Shown here piece after piece: positions 36,671 through 47,700 of a stretch of DNA of 64,000 nt. Origin of the DNA: Halichondria panicea (Eukaryota > Porifera > Demospongiae > Suberitida > Halichondriidae); assembly GCF_963675165.1 (NCBI RefSeq), contig NC_087390.1, positions 4,287,301-4,351,300 on the forward strand, written 5' to 3'. The notes beneath the pieces were generated by a model. The model was not told the DNA's origin, searched no databases, and saw only the letters and a list, made by a program, of their open reading frames with translations. The first letter of the stretch is position 1. Every line of letters starts with the position of its first letter. The position numbers and the translations under genes are program-made.

Positions 36671-38363
36671 CCTACATGTCTTGATAGTAATGGCCTTAAA
36701 CGATGGTCGCCACCCATCACAGCCATGGGAGATATAAGTGCACCTCCCTACAGCAAGCAAGCAAAGAGCACTTTAAAATTATACACGGCTCACCGCAGGT
36801 ACCGGATCAATGCCCCGCCTGCTAAACACCCTGACAATCAGGAGTTCTCAACTACGGATACTCAGCTTCCTACCCAACAAAGAAGAAAGTAGTCTCGATC
36901 TAACACCATCATTATAGTCAAACGCTCCATGGTGGAATCGATTGCCATCATGAAGGGGGGGGGGCTGAGGGCTGAGCAAGCCACTATAATATACATTGCT
37001 AGTGGCACTATTATAGGGTATAAACACATTGGAACTAGGCATACATGCACAGCCGTTATTCTCAGCCATGCAAGCCATGCCCCTTATGCTTACTAATGTA
37101 CACGGCTATATACAATTGCCAAGCTCAGCAAAAAGTAAAATTCCATCATGGACCACGTATGACCACAACCTTCGGGAGGACGCAGCAGCAATATAGGACA
37201 GCGTGATTGGTAAAAAAAAAAAAAAAAAATGGAGGCTGGAATATTATATGTCGGGCTGGTGTCACATTTGCAACTCCTCAGACCCATTCCCAAGCATGCA
37301 GCCGCTCCAAAATAGCCCAGTATAAGGGGCACTAGCGTCGCTCGGTGTTGTCGACTCCACCCCCCAAAGCAGCTACGGCTGGTGGGACTGGAAACCTACA
37401 GCTCCGATTTCTGTATGTATATATAGGTGCAAACCAAAATAAATTAAACCATGCTGCCCACAAGTGCATGTATAACCCCAAAGAGAGCGATATACTCTCT
37501 TGCACAAAAACAATGAAACAGCTAGCTTGTGCACGTTTAGTATACTTACTCCACTTCCCAGGTATTTGTTTACATTTTCTAGTTCATCCCCATGTTATCA
37601 CTACATTCACCACAATCATTTTTAATTTACCCGTATTTCCTAACTTTAATGGTAACCTATATCTATCTGCAACATGCCTGGCAGCAAGGGGCCAGCCTAC
37701 AAAAGACATTACCATGCATGCATGATCTGCAGGCCAAAAACTAAAGGGTACCATTTACACTCAACAGCTGGAAGCGCGGTAATGCATGCACACCATTAAA
37801 AGCCGAAACCTGGGAGGCAGAACCGAGCCACCACCCAGATAATACCCAATGTAGTTAGTATGTCGTAAACAGATTGGAATATAGTCAAAGGCTCCTTACA
37901 AATTACATGAAATTTCCGCCCAAAGACTACACCTGCAGCAGCATGCATGGTGATAAAACCTCAGGGACAGGTCCCATATATTAACATTGCAAAAAAGGCA
38001 AATGGCATGGCGGCTTATTATTGATCTATTATAACGCCAGCGTCAATATGTTGCAGTATAATTATCGTATCAGTATTATATGATTGCTATATATAGGTGC
38101 GCATGCAATGGAATAGTAAAGTGCTCATCTCCCGCAGACGCGTTATACAGTGGATATAATGAAACAACCGCGGAACAGGCAACGGCCCCCCCCCCCCTCT
38201 TGGAGCTTAGCAAATTCTCAGGGATGGGCGGATGGCCAATTAAATTGGAATTCACTATAATATTGTAGAGCACTAAACTAAATAAAGGCGGGGAGGACAA
38301 GGGGTTGCTGTCCCTCATTGGATATACCTCAGCATGTTTGTGACTGATTGATGCATCTACCAC
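36671..38363. other. Internal region of the Ngaro-like element, no gene seen
   Basis: This stretch should hold the rest of the retroelement's coding part, but I could not read a reverse transcriptase in any frame. The short open frames are unremarkable. An A18 run lies near 37213 and C runs near 38186. Confidence 0.4.
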
Positions 38364-38820
38364 ATTCCATCACTTAGACGGCTTTCGCCGCCTGAATGTC
38401 GCTGCACGTTCTGACATTCAATGGTGGTCAACATTTGCTTCACAGTGGAATACATGCCACTTCCTGCTCGTTCGCTGCATCAAGGACAACCCTATAGTTT
38501 CACTGTTATACATGGGGCTGCGGTGCCTATGAAGCAGGACAATGGTTCCAACTCCAATGGCCTAACCCAAGGGAGGATTGCCATATAGTTATATATCGAT
38601 AAAAGAAATGATCATAGCAGCAGGCAAACGCTGGGTTAGACATTCGGTTCGTTTCCAATCAGATAACTCAGCCGTGGTATAGCCTCAGGTGCTAGCAGAC
38701 CTGAGGAGAGATGTCTGGTCTCTATTACAGCCAAATTTAACTTTACAGTGTTGGCATCCCATATTAGAGGAATACATAACTAATTAGCCGACGCTCTCTC
38801 TCGCAACAATCACTTCTGCA
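38364..38820 (+). pseudogene. Broken DIRS-type RT/RNase H fragment
   Basis: Three frames must be combined to read it, with internal stops. Recognisable blocks in order: LNVAARSDIQWWSTF (RT-RNase H linker typical of DIRS elements), WGCGAYEAGQWFQLQW (RNase H start), KRWVRHSVRFQSDNSAVV (the DN active-site region), and ADALSRNN near the end. Their order and spacing match DIRS-order polyproteins. Several frameshifts and stops make it a relic. Confidence 0.72.
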
Positions 38821-40209
38821 TATGCTATGTTATATTAGCTTACATGGCGTTTTAGTCAGTTCAACGACGGTAGACTACTCAGAAAATCTCGCTTTGTCCA
38901 CGCATATCCACAATTGGCCTGAATCCTCTTTACTATACTGGCCACTCCTTTAGAATCAGAGCAATAGTGCTAACAGCAAGCGTTATTTGCATGGTCAAGC
39001 TCTGCATGCACATGCACTCCTTGGCTACGTTTTTCCCAGCATCATAATTATAGAAAGAGCCGAGAAGTAATCGTTCTTCTCTAACTTTGGTTGTCGTGTC
39101 TTGTGTCTTGTGTCTGAATTATGGAGCTAATTCCGTCATGCCCTTAGTACATTATCTATATAATGATGATTATACCGGTATACATGAAATCAAGATAGGC
39201 TTCCTATACACTAACTAAAGAAAGATCTGTAATATCATGGAGATAATATAACATACGTCAGACTGAGTAAATAAAAGGTACATAAATGACAATAAAGGGT
39301 TGTTTGGGCTCAGCTTGGGAGTATTTGTGAGTCGAAGGGACTCATTCCTCACCCAAACAAAAGATAGACGTAAAGATATGTGGTAAAATACCATTTTAAA
39401 GAAAACAAGATCTGGCTAAAATATAACCCCCGAAAGGCTGAGGGGTTAATCCCCTAGGCGGGGATGCCCATTCAGATGAACAATGCTCTTGAACCCCAAC
39501 CAATATCATTATGCTATTGGTTTGCATATAATATTATTAGCAAGTAATTCTGCATAACGATATACTCGTAGAATTATACCCGATACTGCGACACAAGTTG
39601 TTAAATGGAATTTAATAGCATATTAAATGGGGTTAACAACAAGGAGCAGGCCGCAATGACGTCACTCATCTCAACGCATGTGCACTAAAGTTGAAGCCTC
39701 GTGGCAGTCTCAGAACTATTAGCAGTCACTTTGTGAGCATATCAGATGTCCATCATTCATTCCCCTCCTCATTCCCACCCCTTGTACTTATAATTATGCT
39801 TAGTTCTTTTAGTTCATTCCCCTCCTCATTCCCACCCCTTGTACTTATAATTATGCTTAGTTCTTTTAGTTCTTTTTGTATCTCCAGTGTCGGTCAGTTT
39901 GCACCCTGTCTGGCACTGTGACAAGAGCATATCATGTGCATGGGCACCAGATTGAGTAATAGGTTACTGTGGTAAAATACCATTTTAAAGAAAACAAGAT
40001 CTGGCTAAAATATAACCCCCGAAAGGCTGAGGGGTTAATCCCCTAGGCGGGGATGCCCATTCAGATGAACAATGCTCTTGAACCCCAACCAATATCATTA
40101 TGCTATTGGTTTGCATATAATATTATTAGCAAGTAATTCTGCATAACGATATACTCGTAGAATTATACCCGATACTGCGACACAAGTTGTTAATCTGCAG
40201 CTTGTATCC

Positions 40210-40271
40210 TAGCCTCGATTCCAGGCCGCTTGAACAAGGCGCCTTGTTCAAGCGGCCTGGAATCGAGGCTA
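40210..40271. mobile_element. 62-bp perfect palindrome, TAGCCTCG family, 9-bp target duplication
   Basis: Starts TAGCCTCGATTCCAGGCC and is an exact inverted repeat through its centre (AAGGCGCCTT). CTTGTATCC is duplicated on both sides (40201-40209, 40272-40280). It lies just outside the right end of the Ngaro-like element. Nothing is left but the two terminal repeats back to back. Confidence 0.85.
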
Positions 40272-40479
40272 CTTGTATCCATGCTTTATTATTTGTTGCC
40301 CAGTGAGTGGGCAGATCAAAGCAATCCAGTGCTCAGTATATGGCATGTTGCATCACTGCCATGGCTACCATATATTGCACTGCATTATATGGCCAGGAGT
40401 ACATGAATAGGAGTAAGCAACTACTATGTACACCATATAAATTCGTTATTATCTCACTACGTCACAAACACATGTAGTA

Positions 40480-41335
40480 TTTTTTTTTTTTTTTTTTTTT
40501 TCAAAAGATGCATAATACACACATTCTGTATAGGGCAGGTTAGTTCAATGTCAATGTACAGTGCATTAATTATGCTAGTTAGTTCAATGTTCAAGGATCA
40601 GTGGCCTAGCTGTTATCAGTGACTCACTGATCACTAAATCGATTGGGAGGGAAGTTGCTTTTGAGGCCTTGCCTGCAGTTGAACCATAAGTGTGCAGGAT
40701 TGGTTATTTATGCATGTTATACTGACATTAGCATGACATTATATGTGTAATTGCATAACATCCCCACATTATACATGTAACATATAATGTTGATATAAAA
40801 ATGTATAATGTGCATAATGTCACATTCATACAAGTGATGTAATAATTATGACATTATGCATTTTATACTTGATGTATAATTGTTATGCATAATGTGCATA
40901 ATGTCATATTTTAGTAAGTGGTGTATATTATGCATAATATGCATAACGTCAAATTTTATATTTGATGTATAATTGAGCTGCATATTGTGCATAATGTCAA
41001 ATAATTATTTTAATTGTGTATAATATGCATAATATGCATAATGTCAAATTTGTGAGATCCAAGTTGGGATGTGTAGGTGTTACGGATATAGAGTTTGGCT
41101 ACAGGTACACTTAATTGTGTATGTATATTACGCATAATTATAATGTGCATAATTTCGGGATTATGGGCGGTTATAAGGGTACACTGCATGTAAAAAATGG
41201 TGTGTGGTTTGCGTGACTATTGTGGAAATTATCAGGAAAACCGCAAGAAAAAACGCACGTTTGCCACAATAGCCACGCACTCTGCGTCAAAACCACACAT
41301 CATTTTTTACAGTGCGCACTATATAGCTATATAAG
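40480..41335. repeat. AT-rich repeats with poly(T) and GCATAATGT units
   Basis: T22 at 40480-40501, then irregular TATGCATAATGTGCATAATG units to about 41150. An inverted pair follows at 41190-41310: CACGCA/TGCGTG and AAAATGGTGTGTGGTT/AACCACACATCATTTT. No gene. Confidence 0.7.
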
Positions 41336-41800
41336 AGGTTAGGTAACGGTATGGGTATAAGGGTTAGTTAGCATAAGGGGTAAAGGGTTAGGGATAGGGT
41401 TATAGGGCGTAAGGTTAGGGGGTTATAGGGTAACAGGCTAGGGGGTCAGGGTCAGGGTAAAGGGCCAGGGTAAGAGATTAGAGTTAGGGTAAATGGGTTA
41501 GAGTTAGGGTAAAGGTAAAGGGGTTAGATCGAGTTAAGGTAAAGGGGTTAGAGTTAGGGTAAAGGGTTAGAGTTAGGGTAAAGGGTTTGAGTTAGGGTAA
41601 AGGGGCTAGAGTTAGGGTATAAAGGGTTAGAGTTAGGGTAAAGGGTTAGAGTTAGGGTAAAGGGGTTAGAGTTAGGGTAAAGGGGTTAGGGTTAGGGTAA
41701 AGGGTTAGAGTTAGGGTAAAGGGGTTAGTGTTAGGGGTTAGGTGGGTAAGGTTAGGGTAAAGGGTTAGGGTAAAGGGGTTAGAGTTAGGGTAAGGGATTA
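41335..41800. repeat. Degenerate telomere-like array
   Basis: About 460 bp of GGGTTAGAGTTAGGGTAAAG units of 19-20 bp, mixing TTAGGG and TTAGAG. The chance open frame on the minus strand is not a gene. Confidence 0.85.
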
Positions 41801-41830
41801 ATATAGGTGTTATGCACATTATATACACTG

Positions 41831-42062
41831 GCACAGTTGTGCGTAAGTGTGACATTATACACGTTGACTTTATACTGTATAATGTCTAACATGTGTATAA
41901 CACTGTGTATAACATGTGTATACGTGGTATAATTATGCATGCGTTATGCAAATTATACTGGTATTTTGGGTCCCAGTTGTGCGTAAGTGTGACATTATAC
42001 ACGTTGACTTTATACTGTATAATGTCTAACATGTGTATAACACTGTGTATAACATGTGTATA
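41831..42062. repeat. Direct duplication of about 95 bp
   Basis: CAGTTGTGCGTAAGTGTGAC... through AACACTGTGTATAACATGTG occurs at about 41831-41923 and 41967-42062 with almost no difference. Confidence 0.75.
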
Positions 42063-42070
42063 ACGTGGTA

Positions 42071-42299
42071 TACCGTATAGCGCGAAATTTTCGAGGGGCT
42101 TAATTTTCGTGGATTTCGTGGGTAGCAATCCTACACGAAAATTAAGTCCACGAAAATCGTTCTTTACCTGCTATAACGTGCAAGATTTAAAGGCGTGGCT
42201 TCCGGTAAGCAGTCATTCCGCGAACATTGTGCAACGAAAATACTTTTAGAGGCCAATCCACGAAATATAAGTGCCTCGAAAATTTCGCGCTATACGGTA
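42071..42299. mobile_element. taCCGTATAGCG palindromic element
   Basis: 229 bp, TACCGTATAGCGCGAAATTT to AAATTTCGCGCTATACGGTA, with GGCTTAATTTTCGTGG inside. Inserted within the TGTATAAC-rich repeats. Confidence 0.75.
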
Positions 42300-42928
42300 A
42301 TTATGCATGTTATGCACATTATACTGGTATTGAAAGAATACTGACTATCAAAACAATGACATCATAACTGAAATAGTAAGACAATGCACGAAACTGATTC
42401 ACATTATACTTATTATACACTGCAAAAAGAGATGTGCCATTACAGCACGCGTGTAGCGTGTTACACATGTGCCAAACTGCTTAAAGTGTGTTATTTACCC
42501 TCTAGAAAGGTTTATCACAGCTAAAAGTATGTCGTTTTGACCCACTGAATGAAAACGACCCATTACACATGTGTCGTTTCTTATGTACATTACATATAAA
42601 CATGATTGTTACAAGTGATAACACAATCACTTGTAAAAATCATACTTCATATTCCCCCTGGCCCTGGCAACAAATGTGACATAGCAACGAGTGAGACTGT
42701 TTAAATGGTAGCTAGCTAGTTAGTTCAACCAAGTATAGTACAGTACAGTCGAGACAACTGTTTACTTCAAAGAATTGAACTGCTGGAACCACCCTCAACT
42801 CTGAAACTATACCCGTGGTAAGTTTATATTCTCTATTAAAAAGACTATTAATATGTAATTATTGCAGAATTGATAGACTCTATACTTGTTTTTTTGGCTG
42901 ATGAGTCAGTAATTCTTCTTTCTCAACA

Positions 42929-43650
42929 ATGGCAGACTCCTTCGATTGGGATAGTGTACGAAACAGAGGGCTCAAAGGTATGTTTCTTATCAATTTAATT
43001 TGTTATAATAGCTATTATATTAATACATACAAGTTTTACCACTACAACACATACATATACACACATTGGATTTGTATGCTACATGTAGGCCCTCTTAACA
43101 CTATCCTCTAACTGCTCTAACATTTATTTGTGCGGTCTGATTCTTTTTTCTAGCTGTTGTCAAGGCATTTACACAAATTTGAGTGTACTATTATTGTCAT
43201 CAGCATATTATTATTCTGAGTTATTATTCTGCAGGTAGGCCATCCTAACCACCCTCCAAGTGAGCTAGCTGTCTGAATCTTAATACTGGTTCCTGTCAGG
43301 GCACAAATTTGAGGTACATTTCCTATCAATTTAATTTATTATAGCACATACAAGTTTTACCACCACAACACATACACACATTGGATTTGTATGCTATTAT
43401 TCTACATGTAGGCCCTCTTAACTATCCTTAAACTTCTCTAACATTTATTTTTACGGTCTGATTCTTTTTTCTAGCCGTTGTCAAGGCATTTACACAAATT
43501 TAAGTACATCAGCATAATTATTCTGAGTTATTATTCTGCAGGTAGGTCATCCACCCTCCAAGTGAGCTAGCTGTCTGAATCTTAATACTGGTCCCTGTCA
43601 GGGCACAAATTTGAGGTACGTTTCCTATCAATTATTATATTGCTCCAGTG
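42929..43650 (+). other. Possible exon fragment followed by a tandem triplication
   Basis: ATG at 42929 reads MADSFDWDSVRNRGLK up to a good donor (AAAG/GTATGT, 42977). The DNA after it recurs: about 42977-43312, 43313-43614, and a partial third from 43615. Each unit includes TTTTTTCTAG followed by an AVVKAFTQI-like reading and a stop. So a tiny spliced peptide is possible, repeated acceptors included, but no family is recognised and it may be a gene remnant. Confidence 0.25.
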
Positions 43651-44746
43651 CAGTATATGGCATGTTGCACTCTGGCTGGGCAATAACTAATACATATATA
43701 CCGGTATACCAAACAGCAGAGCTGCAGATAAAACACCACAAAGACACTAATAATTAAGGGTCGCTGTTATTAATGAATCTGCAGTTTGAGAATCACTTTA
43801 CCACTATACTGAGGGAGGGAGGTTGCCTATTTGCCGCCGTGCGATGAAGCTCAGTTAGTCAACGCAAGGCCTCTGTATATACATGTATCTGAAGTAATGA
43901 AGGAGCATCTTGTTATATAAACCCAAATTCAGAATTCCGACATGCACAATACATGCACTAACAGTATACTTCAGATACATGTACAGACGTACAATTATAA
44001 CATAATTATAGATCTATATAGGTCTACTGTATATATAGAGAGAACAATAATTATCCCGACCATGCACTAGATCCGCTGCTGATAAATTTTCATTGCTCCT
44101 ATAATTATAGGCCTACCTCCACTAAAGCTGAGTGACCATGCATGCATGCTGTGTGTGTGGGAGGGGACAGTGGTCTCCCTATATATGAGTAACAGAACGG
44201 TTCATTTTGAATCAGAACATAATTTTTATTTGCTTGCTGTGTGAATATAGGAGACTTTCGACCTAATAATTGTTTGGGGATGGACAGTGCTGAGTTGCAC
44301 CCAGAGGAGGTCCGACAGGCGTGGTGCAGCTCAAGTAATTATAGCCTTTGATTACTCTCAGCAAAAACGATGTGGGCGGATAATTATTGGCTTGAGCTGC
44401 ACCGCGCCTGTCGTACCTCCTCTGAGTTGCACCTACATTGTATATCCAGCCATAGTCACGTGATACCAGCCAGTTCTCATTAATAGCGTGGGGGGGAGGT
44501 TCTGTCAGCCAATCAAGCCCCCTGCGCGCAGTCTGCATGCCTCCTTGGTAAATATCGTATACATCTAAAATGTATATTATAGCTCAATGTATATTGCATG
44601 GCTTTGACATAAAATTAAAATAAATACATGTCATCTATTAACTATAACATCTGTTTAAAAATAAACTCTACAGTATAAGATCTATAAGACTACATAATTA
44701 TAGCTAAACCATCGAAGTATACACATTGAATCATGCAATATCTACG
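43651..44746. other. Spacer downstream of gene C
   Basis: Mostly AT-rich single-copy DNA with the 123-bp CAGAGGAGGT element at 44302-44424. The segment CAGTATATGGCATGTTGCA (43651-43670) is shared with 40335 and 55025. No gene seen; the 3' UTR of gene C should end here. Confidence 0.45.
44302..44424. mobile_element. CAGAGGAGGT-family element, 123 bp, 9-bp target duplication
   Basis: CAGAGGAGGTCCGACAGGCG at the left, its near-exact complement at the right, AGTTGCACC duplicated at 44293-44301 and 44425-44433. It lies just downstream of the gene C stop. Confidence 0.8.
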
Positions 44747-47700
44747 TCATTTGCTCTTGCACTCCAGCTGATTTCTTAGAATCATGTCTAGCTTTTCATT
44801 GGTCGTCAAGCTCTGCTCTGAAAATGCGCCCCTGCACAACAAATATTTAGCAAACAGGCAATTAAACTACATGCATGAATAATTTATTACGGAATAACGG
44901 AATTGTTGACAAAACATACTCACCTCAAGTCGTCTAAAACACTGCTATGCTGGTTGACAATTTTCCGAGTTTTGAGTGTGATTCTGTGTATGTTGGTAAT
45001 GGAGGTATTTTCCAATTTCTCAATATGCTCTGCATGGGGAACATTGAAATCATACTCTATATACATGTACATAATTATAACTAACTTAGAGGGTTTGTCC
45101 ACTTTTCTTCAGACTCATAAAAATCAGTTAGACATTTCTACAGACAATAAAACAAGATTAAAGGGTGATTAATACTATCATAACTAGTGTTCAAGCTGGC
45201 GCTGTGCTAATGCCTCTCGCCATGTTTGCTTTCGCTCAAAAGTATTAGAGTGTTATATTAGTTTTTATAATGAATTTTATATTAAAGTTAGCTTATCTAT
45301 ATAAAGTCACTGAGAAGAAAATACTTATTTACATGCATCTATTGTTGTTATTTATGGCTTACCAGGACCTCAAGAAAGAAGAAAATTGATTCTTCCAGGA
45401 TCTGTAGTTCAGTGTATATAATATCTAAGAAGAAAAGACCTGTGTACATGCATATTGTTATCTATATTGTTATATGGTAGTGTTTTGTGGCTTACCAGGC
45501 CCTCAAGACAAAGATGATTCTGCCAGGAGGATCTGGGGATCTGGATATTATTTTCTCACACATGGGGAATGAGCGCGCATGCGCATTACATCCACAGGAA
45601 TAATTAAAGGGTGTGTCCAAAGAGATCCACAAATGGCTACTGCTAGCTAGCTAGCTAGCTGTTTTAACAGATATTTTCTGAGTATTGTAGCTAACAAAAA
45701 GCTAGCGCTTTAGTGCAAGGCTAACTCATATGTTGAATAGAAAGTTTGTGCGGACAGATGATGCTATGAAAGATTCTGAAGAGACTGCAACAGCCTTCAA
45801 TGTGAGTCAAACTAGCCATAACTTGAGAAAGAAGCTTTAGTTTGCTAATCCACGAATCAAAATCCAAGAGAACGTGGCTAGAAGCCTATAGAAGCTGTTA
45901 GCTTTCGTCGCATTGCAACCGTTGAGCAGTTACAGCTGGAACAGACACACAGACACACAGACATACAGACACACAGACACACACACAGTCAGCTTTACCG
46001 TATCCCTCGTGCGGCTACGCCTCGAGGCATAATTACCGTATGCAGCGGAGTTGGAATGTACTCACTCCCGGACTCATTCGAAATAGTACAGTGTTATGAG
46101 ATAACGTGGATCCCCTATAATACCCGATTTATAATTGCCTTAAAACTATACTACTGTTATAGCTGCTCAAGATCAATGAAGTGCAAGAAGAGGCTTCTAA
46201 ACGTTTTTTTATCATAATTATATAGCTACAGTATAGCCCTTAAATAAAACGCTCCCGTTCTGTTTTTAAAACCTCTATTTAAACGCTAGTTTATCGCAGA
46301 AAGTACGTATCTCAGTGGAAATAATTATAAGTATACCGGGTAATTTTCGGGGGCAAAATATTCGTGGTTGAACAATATCTACAGTAGACTCTCGCTACTG
46401 GAGTTTGCAGAATCTTTGCAACACATGAATAAAAGTGTTGAGCACTGTGGTTCCTTATGTGGGAAATGCTCATACATTTAAGTAGTAAAACAGACCACAG
46501 TGTGTACACAAAATCCATATAAGGAACGGGTAACGCTCTACGCTTTTACTGGTGTGTTGCAAAGACTCTGCAAACTCCAGTATTCCGGCTCTCTGAAGTA
46601 CGTCCACCTCGATATACCGGCCATTTGGCTTGGCACGGAATGCTAGCTATATGTTTACTGCACAAAACTCACCCTGAAGTACGGCCGGCCACTCGCTATT
46701 CCGTTTACCGGCCAGTGCTGGCTGTCCCAAACAAGGTTTTCAATGTAATTTTATATGTATATTATTACGGCCGGATATGACGTTTTGGGTGTGGTTTAGC
46801 AAATAAAATTGGATTACACTTAAATAGAGAACAGAATGATTCATTATCCTACATTATCCTCGAGACAAGAACCGCAAAAGTAGTCATTAGATTCGAGGTA
46901 AGGTCGTTTTTAAGCCGCGGCTATTTCCTGAGCTGCAGCCACCTCGCTATTCCGGCCAAGCTGCATGGTCCCAAGGGTGACCGGATTAACGAGAGTCTAC
47001 TGTAAATACATGTATTTAGTTCGAGGTTGCTGCTCGCACTGCAGGTAAAGGTAGTCAAGGTCGCTTCATTCGTGGGTAAATATTCGTGGTCCAGTGTTCA
47101 ACCACAAAAACCACGAATATTAATTTTTTAGCCCCGGGAAATTACCAGCTATAATTATACGGTATAGCAAAGCCTAGGAGACAAGAAAGGTCAATATGAG
47201 CCCCAGACCATGCACGGTCCAATGGAGGATACATGCTCTGCAATAATATTATAGGTATACATAATTATACACTCCATTTACAGTATGATTATATAGCTGC
47301 ACTTTTATCAACAAAACAATTATTGAGTTTCCAAATTTTGTTGTCGGTTCAGAACACTCACACATAATTATAGATTATGTGAGTTGGCCCAACATGATGG
47401 CCTATCATGACCGATACTGATTAATTTTTGCTCATGGTATTATTTTGCTCACCAATTAAGAGAGGGTTAGGGTTAGGTTAAGGCATATCATGATATTAAT
47501 TTTGCTCACCAAGACAGTGAGTCCAGTTTTCTCAATGCTGATTATGGTCCTGGCTTTATTGATAGCCAGTGAGCGCTGAGCATCTCCTTGCACGTTGGAG
47601 AAAGTGTCGGACATCTGAGCAATCAGCAAGTTGAGCATGACCACCTCCAGCGTGAACAGGAAGATCAGGTACGTCACTACACCCAGCCAACTAATATTGA

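Larger units (their letters stand above)
34257..40193 (+). mobile_element. Degraded DIRS/Ngaro-like retroelement with split direct repeats
   Basis: Order of parts: A1 34257-34414, internal region, B1 39379-39604, A2 39605-39762, B2 39968-40193. A1 and A2 are 158 bp with one visible difference; B1 and B2 are 226 bp and look identical. A1...B1-A2-B2 is the split-direct-repeat plan of Ngaro-type tyrosine-recombinase retrotransposons. The inside holds a broken RNase H-like region (38364-38820, plus strand), two minisatellite blocks and a nested repeat copy. I could not find a reverse transcriptase or tyrosine recombinase core, so the element is surely defective. Between A2 and B2 a roughly 60-bp segment is tandemly doubled (39760-39875). 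Confidence 0.68.

Noticed and set aside
39379-40193. Direct repeats of 226 bp read as LTRs of a small solo-type element
   Set aside because: A second pair (158 bp) interlocks with them and the internal RNase H fragment is of DIRS type, so split direct repeats explain more.
41652-41855. Open frame rich in Pro, Asn, Thr and Leu
   Set aside because: It is a translation of the telomere-like array.
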